From: Ichthyophthirius multifiliis
Taxonomy: Eukaryota > Ciliophora > Oligohymenophorea > Hymenostomatida
DNA length: 52,591 bases
Direction: 5' to 3'
Assembly: GCF_000220395.1 (NCBI RefSeq)
Contig: NW_004086821.1
Span: 1 to 52,591 of the forward strand
Part shown: positions 40,612 to 52,591 of the stretch, in pieces
How the letters are laid out: each line of letters starts with the position of its first letter
How positions within the stretch are numbered: position 1 is the stretch's first letter
Notes under the pieces: model-generated
Told to the model about the DNA's origin: nothing
Database searches by the model: none
Seen by the model: the letters and a program-made list of their open reading frames with translations, nothing else
Translations under genes and position numbers: made by a program

Positions 40612-42241
40612 ATGTTTTTTAAAGATTTTACATTTTTTGAAGAAGGAAATATTAGTAATATTTCATAAAAATTATTATTTTGATAAAAAAAAAATTAAAA
40701 TAAAGAAAAATCTAAGAATTAAAAATACTAGTAAAAAAAAAAGTTTAAATAAAATTAAAACAGGTCCAAATCTATAGATAATAATAGCTTATATGAAATA
40801 TTAGAAATTTAAAAAAATGCAACGTAAGCCCAAATAAAATAAGCATTCATATAACATGCAAAAACCCACCATCCGGATAAAGGAGGTGATTCCGAAAAAG
40901 TAAAAAAAAAAAAAAAAAACGAATAATAATAAAGAAATCAAATATATAATGAAAAGTTTTAACAATATCAATAAGCATATGAAATATTATAAGACCCATA
41001 AAAAAAAGAAATATACGATAAATATGGAATGGAAGGATTAGAAAATGAAAAAAACAAGCCTTAAGGTATAAAATTAAATAATTTTTATTTATTAACTATT
41101 CACTAATTACCTATATATATAAAGATCTTTTTGATATTCTAACAGGAGGAAACACAAGAGGAAAACAAAGAAACAGAGGAATTTAAAAAATGCGAGGTGT
41201 TAAAATGTATCTAGAAGTATCATTAGAAGAATCTTATATAGGAAAAGTATTAAAAATGCCTTTCGAAAGATAAAAAAATTGCCATGTCTGCGATGGAAAA
41301 GGAGGTTCTGAAATAAAATAATGTTACACATGTAAAGGAAGAGGAATTCAGATAAAAACTATAAATATGGGGCCTATTATTTAATAATTTTAATAAGACT
41401 GTTAATCTTGTGGAGGAGAAGGGAAGATTATTAATGAAAAAAATAAATGTCAATCCTGTAAAGGAAATAAAATATATAATTAAAAGGTTATTTTAGACGT
41501 TCCTATAAATAAGGTACTTTTTTATTTATAAATAATGAGTAGATATATATTAAAGATATAAAAAAAAGGGAGCTTATGATGGTTAAGAAATAATTTTATA
41601 TGGAGAAGGTGATGAAGCACCTGGTTATATGGCAGGAGATTTGCATTTAACTGTTAAAATGAAACACAATAATGTATTTCAAAGATAAGGGGCAGATCTT
41701 ATCATGAAAAAAAAAATTAATCTTGCCGAATCTTTAACTGGATTTTCTTTTGTAATAAAAACTTTAGATAATAATGAAGTTATTATTTCTAATAATAAAA
41801 GCGAAGTTATATATGATGAAATGAAAAAAATCGTTAAAGGCTTAGGAATGCCTTATTTTGGAGATCATATGTCTTATGGAAATCTTATTATTATTTTTTA
41901 AGTAGAATTTCCGTAAAACGGTGCTTTATCTACTTATTAATTAAATAAATTATCTGAAGTATTCATTATATTTTATTTTATGTTTTATTTTATTTTTTAT
42001 AGATCCTTCCAGGACCTACTAATAAATAGCCTAATATACCCAAAGATGATGTTCTAATACTAGAAGAATTCGATCCTCACACCACTAATCCTAATGAAGA
42101 AGGAGGAAAAAGTAACAATTTTATGTTTTATTTTAACTTATTTTTTTATATTTTAAAGAAGAATATGAAGAAGAAGAGGAAGAAGACGAATATTGTGATT
42201 ACGATGATTAGGATAATAGACCATAATGTGCTTAATAATGA
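40612..42241 (+). CDS. Type I DnaJ/Hsp40 co-chaperone (DNAJA/Ydj1-like), prenylated C-terminus
   Basis: It stimulates Hsp70 ATPase and binds unfolded clients. From ATG 40612, a 51-nt phase-1 intron (40655-40705) removes an otherwise in-frame TGA. The J domain follows (NSLYEILEIQKNATQAQIKQ, HPD in HHPDKGGD, EIYDKYGMEGLE). There is a short linker in place of the usual Gly/Phe region. Four zinc motifs follow: CHVCDGKGG, CYTCKGRG, CQSCGGEG and CQSCKGNK. The client-binding domain has DVPINK, GEGDEAPGYMAGDLHLTVK and KINLAESLTGFSF, and the end reads ILPGPTNKQPNIPKDD, an acidic stretch and CAQQ. The four-residue end fits the CaaX farnesylation box seen in DNAJA1/Ydj1 (membrane attachment). Other introns lie near 40899-40950, 41065-41140, 41515-41570, 41960-42001 and 42110-42159. 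TGA is at 42239-42241. Confidence 0.93.
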
Positions 42242-42804
42242 AGAATATAATTATTTTTTAATTTAAATTATATTCAATAATTAAAAATATGACTGAACAT
42301 ATTAATATTTTTATTTTTAAATTTGTTAATAAATTTAATACATTTATTTAAAATATACATTAAAAAGGTATTACTTTATTTATGTATATATTTGTTTTTT
42401 CGCATATAAATTCGAAAAAAAAAAATATATATATATATATAATATTATTGTCAAATAGATTTATATTATTTTAGTTTTTAAAAATTAAAATTAATATTTT
42501 ATTGATATATATAACTAATTAATAAAGTAGTTTTTAAATATTTTTATTTAACAATATTAAAGAATAAATTGTATATTTATTATTAAAGAGATTAATTTCA
42601 CAATAATTATTAAATAAAATAAAATTATTAAACTTTTGTACATATAAATTTTTTACATTTTAATATTTTATTATATAAAAAATAAAATAATATATGAAAT
42701 TTCTTAATAATTACATTTTTTTTTTGAATTTATTCATTTTCAATAAAAAAAATATCTAAATTTACTTAATATAAAAAATATAATTGTTTTTATTAAAAAT
42801 AAAG
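42242..42804. other. AT-rich spacer
   Basis: Tandem spacer between the DnaJ and MTO1 genes, with a short (TA)n at about 42426-42442. No other feature is seen. Confidence 0.6.
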
Positions 42805-45028
42805 ATGTTTACATAAAGACTTTATAAATTCAAAAAATTGATAAATAAATAATATTTTCGCTTTTCATCTTTGAATTTCAATAAATAATATGATGTAATA
42901 GTTATTGGTGGAGGCCATGCAGGTTGTGAAGCAGCTCATGGTAAATGAAAAAAATAAAAAAATAAAATAAAAAAAAAAAAGCATCATCTAAAATTGGAGC
43001 AAAAACCCTTTTATTAACATAAAAAAAGGACACAATAGGAGAAATGAGTTGCAACGTTTTTTTTTTATTATAATTAAAAATATTTAATAGAATAAATTTT
43101 TATAAAAAGCCTTCTATGGGGGGAATAGGTAAAGGAACACTAATAAGAGAAGTAGATGCATTAGGAGGGATAATAGGAAAAATAAGTGATTTATCAGGTA
43201 TTTAATTTAAGGTTTTGAACTCAAGTAAAGGAGTAGCTGTATAAGGTCCAAGAGCATAAATAGACCGAGAAATATATAAAAGAAATATGCAAAATTATTT
43301 ATTTAACCATACATCTAATTTAGATATATTAGAAGCAAGGTAAAATTCCAAAAAAAATAAATCAAAAAAATAAAAAAAGTTGCGAAAACTTAATAATAGA
43401 TGAAAATGAAAATAAAATAAAGGGAATAATAACTTAAAATAATGAAGAAATTCAATGCTAAAAAGTAATAATTACAACTGGAACATTTCTTAGAGCTTAT
43501 TGCTATATTGGAAATATAAAATATCCAGCAGGCAGACATTTAAGAAATTCAGAAAAAGTAGAACCCCCATCAATAGGTTTAGCGTATACTCTCGAAAAAT
43601 ACAAATTTGATATCAATAGATATACAACAGGTACACCTGCAAGAATAGATAAATCGACGATAAATTTCGAAGGATTAAAAACACAAGAAAGTGATTAAAA
43701 AATAACTCCTTTTAGTTTTATAAATTAATTTAATTAGCCATTTAAACCATTAAATCCTTTAAGTAATAAATCATAAACTATAATATCCTTATAAATATTT
43801 TAAATAATAAGTAAGATGTTATATGACGGAAACAAATGATATAACACATGAAATAATAAATAAAAATAGACATTTGTTGCCCACTTTTTAAGGAAATAAC
43901 GGAAAAGGATAAGGACCAAGATACTGTCCTGCAATCGAAAAGAAGGTTGACCGTTTTCCTTAAAAAAAAAGCCATTAAGTTTGGTTAGAACCAGAAGGAA
44001 TTGAAAATAATGTAGTTTATCCAAATGGTTTAAATACTGCTTTTCCAGAAGACATTTAAGTAGAAATTTTAAGGTCAATAAAAGGTTTGGAAAAATGTAA
44101 AATCATTAGACCTGGTTATGCAGTTGAATATGATTTTGTAAATCCTTAAGAGCTTAAAAAAACTCTTGAAACTAAAAAGATTTCAGGATTATATTTTGCA
44201 GGATAAATTAATGGAACTACAGGATATGAAGAAGCTGCTTGTTAAGGAATTATTGCAGGTATTAATGCTGCGAGATCATTTTTGAGAAAAGAAGAGCTTA
44301 TTCTTGGAAGAGAAGAGGCTTTTATTGGAGTTTTAATTGATGATTTGATTAGTTTAGGAGTTACGGAACCTTACAGAATGTTCACTTCAAGGTCAGAGTT
44401 TAGGATTAGTTTAAGGGCAGAAAATGCAGATTTTCGACTTAGTGATTATGCTATAAAATTAGGAATGTTAACCAAAGAATAGGAAGAAATTTTTGAAAAA
44501 AAGAAAGAAATGAAGAAATAAAGTAAAGTCTTTTTAGAATCGTTTATTTTAAAAGGACATTAATGGTAAAAAAATTTAAATATAAAAATTAATCAAGGAA
44601 AATTATCAGCGGCGGATATATTAGTAAAATATGAAGTAAAAATCGATGATATATAAAATGCTTTTTTTTAATAATTTAAAGTACCAGATTAAATTAAAAA
44701 TCATTTAGAAGCTGAATATAAATATAAATTCTGTTTAGACAAATAAGCTTAAGTATTTTTTCTCTTTTCTTTTCTGAAAATTAAATTAATTATTATATAT
44801 TACTAATAGGAAATATTTAATTTAAAATAAAACGAAATCGATATTTCAAATATTGATTATAAAAATATTAAATTCGCAGCAACTTAAGAAGAAATTGAAC
44901 TTTTGAAAAAATTCAAGCCCAATACTATATATGCTGCAAGTAGAATACCTGGAATGAGATCTTCTACGTTAACTTTTTTATATTATTAGGCTAAAAAACA
45001 TTATTTATAAGACATTATTAATTCTTGA
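42805..45028 (+). CDS. MTO1: Mitochondrial tRNA uridine-5-carboxymethylaminomethyl enzyme, MTO1/MnmG (GidA)
   Basis: An FAD-dependent enzyme that, with GTPBP3/MnmE, modifies the wobble uridine of mitochondrial tRNAs. The N-terminus ([20 protein letters not shown]) looks like a mitochondrial presequence. The FAD-binding motif [15 protein letters not shown], then [79 protein letters not shown] and WLEPEG follow. [40 protein letters not shown] and [19 protein letters not shown] come next, all in family order. The C-terminal MnmE-binding domain ends [20 protein letters not shown] and TGA 45026-45028. Introns fit near 42941-42981, 43059-43110, 43200-43212, 43340-43380 and 44755-44810. The frame slips by one base at about 43790-43812, just before CYMTETN; conserved sequence lies on both sides, so an indel error is likely. 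Confidence 0.94.
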
Positions 45029-45601
45029 AAAAATTAGAATTTATTTATAAAATTTTTATTTTTTTGTATTTATAATTATTATTTTTCGATATTATTAAAT
45101 AAATATTTTTATATATAAATCAAAAAGAATCATTGTTTTTATATTATTTAATATTTTTGTGTATATAATTACAATATTTAAAAATATTTAAACTAAATAG
45201 GTAAATAAAATAATTAGAATCAAAGATAAATAAAAAGAATTATAATTTAAATAATAATAATTAAGTAATAAGGATTATAAATTAATATAAATACTTTAGA
45301 AAAATAAAAAAAATTATAATATTTATTATTAATGACAAATAAATAAAATTATTTCATATTTTGAAATATCTAAAAATATTAAATTTAAGAAAATATATAT
45401 ATAAAATGATAAATATAGATCGAATAAATATATTTATACATAAAAAAAATTATTATTTGATTTAATGAACTTGTAATTTTTTTATAAGAAATTATTTTAA
45501 AATAAAAAAAAAATATTTAAATTTAAAAAATACAATATTTTTATTTATTAATTGCATTGTAAGATTGTGAATTAAGTTATAAATATATAAATATTAGATT
45601 A

Positions 45602-45644
<43 letters not shown>

Positions 45645-48600
45645 AATTTATATTTCTAATATTTTATTTAATATAATTTAAATAAATATTTTTTTAATTT
45701 TATTTTTATATGTATTTACAACTATAAAAATTTATAATAATTTTTTAATTATAATTATATTTACATTATATATTTTAGTTTGTTTATTTTGATTATTTAT
45801 CTTATTATTAATTTTTTATTTTTTTATACTTTAAAAGTATATATTTATCGAGAACATAATTTTCTTCACTTTAAGTTAATATAATTTTAAAATATTTTTA
45901 GACACTTATAAATATATTATTATATAGTTTATTAAATTAATATTTAAAAATAGTATTTAAAATTATTATTAAATTTAATTTTAATAATAAATTTAATTTA
46001 ATTTTTAATTTTAATTTAATTTTTATAATATATATTTCTTTTTTTTATTTTAATGTTTATATTATTATATCTTCTATTTAATTTTTTTTAGTTAATAAAG
46101 AAACTAAAGAGTTTATCAAAAATTTTTTCAAAGAAACTAAAATTTTTTTGCGGCGTCTAAATATTTTTGCTTATTTATATTAAACAGATTTTCTGAAATT
46201 CATTTTTTTAAATAACTGCTTTAAATGTATATAATAAAAAGTTTGAATTAAAATTAATATTTAAAAGAATTTCAATTTCTAGTTTATTTTTATAAAATTT
46301 GGTCTACTTTAAATAAAATAATAACCGGCTTTTAAAAATAACCTAAAATTTTAATAATTGAGATTACTTTATCATTTTAAATCTGCTTTTAATTTAATGT
46401 GTCTAAAGCCTACTTTTTAAGCTTACCCACCCTAATAAAATTATTTAATTTTTACGAATAATTTTTAGTTTTTTTATTTTCATATTTATTCTTTTAGTTA
46501 TAATATCATTTTTGTCGAAGAAATGTTTATTTTTGTATTTTACAAGCTTTTTTATTATTTTAATAAAATGATTATATTAAATAAATAATTTAGAAGTATA
46601 TATTGTTTTTTTTTATTTTTAAATAATAACTTTTTTATTAATTCTTATCATATTTATATTTTTCTGATTTTTTTTAAAAAAAAATCTTTCTTATTTTATT
46701 CACTTAAATTTTAAAAAATATTAAGTTATTTTTATATTTCTTTTGACTTAATTATATTTTTATTTTTTTTTATTGATATTAAATTTGTTATTTTTATTAT
46801 TTTCATTTATAAAAATATATTATATAAAATAACTATTATAATATTTAATAATTTAATTAATAAAAGATATATAGATATAAATTAAATTATAAAACTAAAT
46901 TTACTTAGTTAAAACCATTTTTTCGACATAATAAATTTAGTCTATAAAACGCCTTCATTTTATTCGACCTGTTGTGATATATGTGATACAAACAATTTTT
47001 TTTAAAAAAAAATAGAAAAAGTAGAGCCTAAACTAAACCTTTAAAAAACCAAGGGTTGATAATTTTTTTTATATAATGGCAATTTAAAATGAATGTAGAG
47101 AGTCTTTCTTTTTATACAGAAAAAAATAAGATCATTGATTGGAGACCTTAAGAACAAAAGTCAATATACAGAATATATTATAAAATTAAATATTCTTATA
47201 TATAAGTTCTAAAAATATAACTTAATTAATTAAAAGTATTTAAGTCTTATAAATAGAAAGGAATTTTTAAAAATATTATAAGAATAATAAATAACTTTAA
47301 ATAAAAAAGAAAATATTAGATTAAAATTAAAAAAATAAACTAAAATATTATACATAACTATCTGAAAAAAATAAATAATGAAAAGTTAAAAAAACTTATA
47401 GAAACAATAAATATTATACGGTTAATATAATATTAAATATAATATATATACATGTTTAATGTAAAAATAATATTAATTTGGTTATTATATATCCATAAAA
47501 ATATAAAATTAATAAATTTAAATATTTATTTATTTTAAACTATAAAAATTTATTCATGACATTTTTTTTTGTTAAAAAAAAAAATTAATTCGATATCACT
47601 CCCCTATTAAAAAATACTTAATTTTAAACATTATTACGTATTTAACACTCCTATAAGGTGAAAATATACTAATTTATTATCAAACAATATTATGAATTTA
47701 ATCATATTTAGATCATTAAATTAAACTAATATAAAAATATTATTTATAATTTCATTTATATAAAATATACTATTGTACTTAATTTAAATAAATAAAATTA
47801 TATTTAATAAAATTAACATAATATAAATAAATTATAAAAATAAATATTTTTAATTATTATTAATCAATACAAAATATATAATATAAATATATTTTTATCT
47901 AAAATATTATAAGAAAGATTTTTAATGTATATAAATCAATTTAAACAATATGTTTATCAATAATTTTTATTGAATACATTATTAAAAATATATGTAATTT
48001 CAACTTATATTTAATTTAATGATAAATATAAAATTATTTTTAAAAATTATTAAAATTTTTTGATATTAAAGCCAGTTTTATTACATTTACAAATAAAAAA
48101 TTATTTAATATTAATTTTTGAAAATAAAGTGTCATTAAATATATAAAATTAATTAAATAATACTGTTTTAAACCTTTATAATACTATTCTTTAAAAAAAT
48201 TTTAGATTATTATCCAGAAAATCAATTAAATATAATTTTTTATTAAAATTATATTATTATAAATCTAATATTTTAAATAATTTTTGTTCGATATTTACAC
48301 TATATTAAAAAATTAAATATTTTTGTATTTTAGATAATTTATTTTATATAAAATTATAATTTTATTATATATAATTTAATTTATTTGTCTAAAATGTACA
48401 TCAAAAATAAATACATATAAAAATGAAAAAATTAAACAAATAATAACTAATTTAGTTTTTCAAGATAATTAATTTTTAATATAAATAAAAATTATTTTAT
48501 TAATTAAAGTAATCATTTTTATTATTCAATCTTAAAATTTATTTATTTTATTTAATTTAGATTTAGTATTTAATAAATATCCTTTTTAAATTACTTTAAA

Positions 48601-49425
48601 TACATTTTCTTTTTCCTAAAATAAACGAAAAATTATGAATTGAATAATAATAATAAAAAAAAATTACTTGATTTATTATATCTGTAGCTTATTAATACAT
48701 TTTTTTTATAATTGGGAAAACTGCATTTTAATAGTTTAAATTTTCTTCATTCCCATTTAAATTTTTGATTTGTTTAAAATTTAATTTTTCATTATATTAT
48801 TTTTAATTTCTTATTTAAAATTATTATAAATTATCTTTTTATTTCAATTAAAGTTCGTTATTCTTTAATTTGCATAAATTTTTATTTTCAAGAAGATTTT
48901 ATGATGAAATTTCATTTACACTATTCGAATTTCTTCTATATGCTAATTATTTTTGAATAATTTTTATATTTTGTACATGTTTTATGTTACTATTTTTTAT
49001 TAAATTAATTTTATCTTATTTTTTAGAAGAATTTTATAATTATTAAAATCCAAAAATACAATTATTTTTACTTTTTTAGTTTTATTAAAGTGAGTTTTAT
49101 ATTTTATTTGTATAATAATTGCTTTAGTTATTTTTTAATTTAAAATATAATATTTTCTAGGATTTAATTAGTTAGATTAATAAGCTATTTTATCATAAAG
49201 TTCTTAAAATTAAATACTTTTTCTTTATTATTCTTTCTAATTGTAATTTAATTATTCATTTGCTTCAGATTTTGTTCTTTCATTTTTTTATTATTTATAT
49301 CCTTATTTTATTTTTAATAAGTTAATAAACATAATTGCTTTCTAAACCTTTTTTTTATTTTAATAGTTATTTTTATTAAATAAAATAAACGAATAATTAT
49401 ATATATATATATATAAATAAATTAA
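45029..49425. other. 4.4 kb AT-rich region, no confirmed gene
   Basis: Mostly featureless A/T with (TA)n at about 45604-45650. Two islands are slightly GC-richer. About 46080-46450 gives a long TGA-free minus-strand reading (start ATG near 46490; LLGWVSLKSRL..., LFYLKQTKFYKNKLEIEILL) with no recognisable domain. About 46900-47180 gives a plus-strand reading (MNVESLSFYTEKNKIIDWRP...) that decays into low-complexity sequence. Either may be a relic or an unresolved small gene. About 48660-49330 also has brief less-biased stretches without motifs. No RNA gene is seen. Confidence 0.5.
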
Positions 49426-50531
49426 TCATACTTTAATAAAATTCTATTATTTCTCAAAATATTATTAAAAATATTACATCTTTTCATTAAATGTTAAAGG
49501 AACTTAATCATCTAATTTTCTAGTTATAAAAGGGTGCTAAAGTGCTTAAAACGCAGAATATCTTTCAATTGGATTTAACAATGTTAGCTTTTGTATTAAA
49601 TTTTTTGCTAAAATTGAAAAATGTACTGGAAAATTCCACTCTGGATTTTAAAGCTTTTCTTTAAAGATTTCGGTTGTATCTACATTCTTTATATAAAAAG
49701 GGTGATTTCCATTATCTAATAGATTATAAATTATAATAGCACAACTCCATAAATCAATTTACTATATATTTGTATTTTATAAAAATATGTATATTAATAA
49801 TACTTTAGAATATGCACGACGATGAGCAAATACTTCAGGTGCCATATATAATAGAGTCCCACAAATTTAAGTTAAGCCATCAGTTGTCCATAAAGAAAAA
49901 ACAGAACTTAAACCAAAATCTGCAATTTTAACTGAAGATAAATTATTTATATTGTCAATCAAAATATTTTCTATATTATATGTCATATTTTTTTTCTTAT
50001 AAAATTTAATATATATAATATACCTGGCTTTAAATCTTTATGAACTATATTTTTTTAATGAATATAAACTAATCCTTACATTATACTTTTCATTATTTAT
50101 GCAATATCAGATTCTTCGAATTTTATATTATTGTTTTTTCTATATTAAATTAATTGTGCTAAAGAACCTCCTTTTATTAATTCCATTGATATTAATATTC
50201 TTTTTTTAGTTTCTCTAACGTTTTTGAATTTTACTATATTTGGATGGTTTAATTATTATAAAATATTTGCTTCTTGTTATATTTTTAACTTGAAATCTTA
50301 ATCAGTTTATTTTTTTATTATTACCTATTTTTTTTTTATATTTTTATAAATATTTTTATTATTTCCTTTTTTTTCTTTTACTTTAACAGCTAATAGCTCT
50401 TTTGTTTATATATCTATTGCTTCTATTACTTTTCCGAATGCACCTTAGCCAACTTCTTTTATGGCTATAAAAAATTAAGAAAAATTATTCTCTTCATCAT
50501 CTCCTGAATTTAAGTAATTTATTAAATTCAT
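49426..50531 (-). CDS. Serine/threonine protein kinase (CAMK-like)
   Basis: It reads from ATG (50529-50531 complement) to TGA (49426-49428). It starts MNQINYLNSGDDEENN and goes at once into the kinase domain: glycine loop EVGQGAFGKVIEAID, catalytic lysine in LLAVKV, MELIKGGSLAQLI, catalytic loop IVHKDLKPENILID, DFG in KIADFGLSSVF, activation segment ICGTLLYMAPEVF, then YSKQVDLWSCAIIIYNLLDN and HPFITRKLDD. All catalytic residues are present, so it should be active. The loop has HKD in place of HRD, common in CAMK-type ciliate kinases. Introns lie at about 49975-50023 (in DLKP|EN, phase 1) and about 49764-49806. The C-terminal tail is short (about 30 residues) and has no visible EF-hands. The substrate is unknown. 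Confidence 0.92.
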
Positions 50532-51140
50532 TTTTTTTTTTACTAATATATGTTTATTTATAGTTAATTTAAATTATGTTTTTTTAAGAAAAAAAATAAT
50601 TAACATTAATAATTTATAGTTTCTATATATATTTGAAAAATTAAATATATAACTTTATTTAAAACTGAATATTATTGAAAAAAAAAAAATATTATATGTT
50701 AGTATAGAAAAATACAAAATAAAACATTAATGATTATCTATTTTTATAATTAAAAAAGTAAATATGAAATATAAAATTATATTATAAATACTAATAAAAT
50801 TAATAAATTAATGAAAAAAAAAAAAAAAAAAAAATTAATTTTTTCTATTTTGAAAAAATAATAATTTAATATATTTAAAATAAATATTAAAAAATATATA
50901 AAATAACATTTATATAATATATGAAGCTATAAAATAATTAAAAAAATTAATAATTTATATATAAAAAATTTTTATAATATTTCTAAAATAATTATTTATT
51001 ATTTTAAACAAAATATAATAATAACATATTTATAATTATAAAATAATTAATATTTTAATTACTAATTTTTTAAAATCATTAAGTTTTATACATTTCTTAT
51101 AGATAATTTTAATAAAAGTTGAAATTAAAAAAAAGAAAAA
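50532..51140. other. Divergent AT-rich intergenic region
   Basis: About 600 bp between the kinase and FCF1 5' ends. Only homopolymers and A/T are visible. The FCF1 ATG is preceded by a purine-rich leader (aaaaaaaagaaaaa). Confidence 0.6.
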
Positions 51141-51966
51141 ATGGGTAAAACAAAAATAACGAAAAAGTTTGCATAAGTCAAACGTTTAATAAACAGTAAA
51201 GATGATAGATTGTAATATATATAACAAAAAATATATATAAATATAAATAAAAACAGAAAAACCCAAAAAGAAAAGGAAAAAGAAATATAAAAAAAATTAA
51301 AATATAAAAATCCAGATTAAATTCAATCAAGAGAAATGTAAATTATTTTTTATTAATAAAATTTAATTTTTTATAAGTGAATCAGTACCAACCCATTTAT
51401 TCTTCAAACATAATACCTCTTTAGGACCTCCTTATAGAATTTTATTAGATACAAATTTTGTTAATTTTTCAATTTAAAATAAATTAGATATTTTCAAAGC
51501 CTCAATGGATTGTCTATTGGGAAAATGTATAAAAATATCAATATTCATTAAATGGTTTTTATTTTTTATTAAAAGGTATCCCTTATGTAACTGATTGTGT
51601 AATAGCAGAATTAGAAAAATTAGGTCATAGATATAGATTAGCATTAAAGTAAAAAATTAAATAATAATAATATTAAAAATAAATAAAGGCTTATGAAAGA
51701 TCCTAGATTTGAAAAACTAAAATGTGATCACTAAGGGACATACGCAGATGATTGTTTAGTTAATAGAGTTAAATAAGTAATTCAAATTATTTTGATTTTA
51801 TTTTTATATATTTATTCGTTTTTAGCAAAGAATATATATTGTGGCGACTTGTGATAAAGACTTAAGAAGAAGAATTAGAAAAACACCAGGTGTACCTATT
51901 ATGTTTATATAGTCTCATAAATATAATATTGAAAGAATGGCAGAAGCTTATGGAGCAGCAAAATGA
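51141..51966 (+). CDS. FCF1: FCF1/Utp24, PIN-domain endonuclease of the small-subunit processome
   Basis: Acts in the nucleolus and cleaves pre-rRNA at early 18S sites. It starts MGKTKITKKFAQVKRLINSK. After an intron (about 51209-51257) it has a basic stretch, then ESVPTHLFFKHNTSLGPPYR and the PIN strand ILLDTNFVNFSIQNKLDIFK. ASMDCLLGKCIPYVTDCVIA and ELEKLGHRYRLALK follow, then LMKDPRFEKLKCDHQGTYAD, DCLVNRVKQ, IYIVATCDKDLRRRIRKTPG and VPIMFIQSHKYNIERM. It ends AEAYGAAK with TGA 51964-51966. The catalytic acidic residues (LLDTN, ADDC, TCDKD) are present. About five introns of 45-60 nt split the gene. Among the best conserved genes of the window. Confidence 0.95.
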
Positions 51967-52564
51967 TTTTTTAAAAATTTGCTCATTTATATGTATTTAT
52001 TTTGTAAAAAAAAAAAAAAAAAAAAGTAAAATATTGATATAAATATTATTATTATTTTTTTTAAAACTAAAATATTAATTTTAGTTTCTTTATATATTTT
52101 TTAATATAGGTTTTTAAAATCTTTAAATTTATATTATAAATTATTAAATGGAATTTTTACTAAAATATATATATTTTTTTTTGTTAAAATGCCATTTAAA
52201 TTTAAAATTGTAAAGAGAAAATTAAATATAAAACTCCTATCTTTATATTTAAAAATAGATTTTTAATCAACATTTCTATTATATTTTAAAAGCAGTTAAT
52301 TTTAAATCTATAATTATTTTAATTTCTTTAACTTTTTCTTTTTTTTTATATTTATTATATATTATATATAATTTTATTATGTTGCATTTAAGAAATTATA
52401 AAAAGCAATAATTAATATACTTAGAAATAATAAAAATAATTAATATTTTTATTCACAAAAAAAAAAAAAAAAAAAGTAAAATAAAATAAAATACAATATA
52501 ATATAATATAATTAAGTATTATAATAAAAAAGTTCAAATACCTATATAATATAATATTTTAAAA
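51967..52564. other. AT-rich spacer
   Basis: Downstream of FCF1. Poly-A tracts lie at 52004-52025 and 52459-52475, with A/T-only sequence between. No gene is recognised. Confidence 0.6.
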
Positions 52565-52591
52565 ATGGAGTTTTTAAATAATAAGAATAAA
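52565..52591 (+). CDS. Possible 5' end of a gene cut by the window edge
   Basis: An ATG at 52565 opens nine codons (MEFLNNKNK) to the edge of the window. The preceding spacer is typical intergenic A/T. The product cannot be told, and this may be chance. Confidence 0.25.

Noticed and set aside
43778-44078. Two overlapping minus-strand ORFs
   Set aside because: They are antisense to the MTO1 region encoding [13 protein letters not shown] and WLEPEG.
45870-46490. About 200-codon minus-strand reading annotated as a gene
   Set aside because: Half of it is Asn/Ile/Lys low-complexity sequence, with no domain or intron logic. It is kept only as a note in the gap description.

Overview
The window is most simply read as ciliate macronuclear DNA. 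TAA and TAG occur in frame throughout every recognisable gene, mostly where glutamine would sit, and genes end only at TGA. Base composition is extremely AT-rich, introns are tiny (about 34-130 nt, GT...AG), and spacers are almost pure A/T. The conserved genes and surface-protein family fit an oligohymenophorean; the very high AT suggests something like Ichthyophthirius multifiliis, but the species is inference. Standard-code ORF calls are nearly useless here: most short ORFs are shadows or fragments.

Layout. 0.3-5.8 kb, + strand: two coiled-coil proteins separated by a striking C-tract, a RING/TRAF-type zinc-finger protein with an in-frame TGA, and a ubiquitin-like protein lacking the terminal diglycine. 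6.3-8.5 kb: divergent importin-alpha (-) and a centrin-like EF-hand gene (+) with no visible ATG. 8.5-10.7 kb: empty AT-rich DNA. 10.7-14.1 kb (-): PI4-kinase of the PI4KB type. 15.1-24.0 kb (+): one giant multi-exon cysteine-rich/GGALY-repeat membrane protein. 24.2-27.9 kb (-): a mitochondrial membrane protein resembling an ATP synthase stalk subunit, then glutathione synthetase. 28.2-30.7 kb (+): IFT81, divergent from glutathione synthetase. 31.3-31.8 kb (-): an unresolved small gene. 32.9-38.2 kb (-): a protein built from about 30 copies of a 35-residue repeat, with a nearly homogeneous 105-bp array at its centre. 38.4-39.3 kb (-): eIF4E class II (4EHP-like) with a 23-Asn tract. 40.6-42.2 kb (+): type I DnaJ with a CaaX end. 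42.8-45.0 kb (+): mitochondrial MTO1/MnmG. 45.0-49.4 kb: mostly empty. 49.4-50.5 kb (-): Ser/Thr kinase. 51.1-52.0 kb (+): FCF1. 52.57 kb: possible start of another gene.

These are mainly unlinked housekeeping and cilium genes, with no sign of an operon. Links are thematic only: centrin and IFT81 (basal body/cilium), MTO1 and the stalk-like protein (mitochondrion), importin-alpha and FCF1 (nuclear import, ribosome maturation). Six apparent one-base frame breaks, mostly at A runs, lie inside otherwise well conserved genes. They point either to sequencing/assembly indels or, less likely, to real frameshifting. I see no transposon, virus-like element, CRISPR array, tRNA or rRNA.
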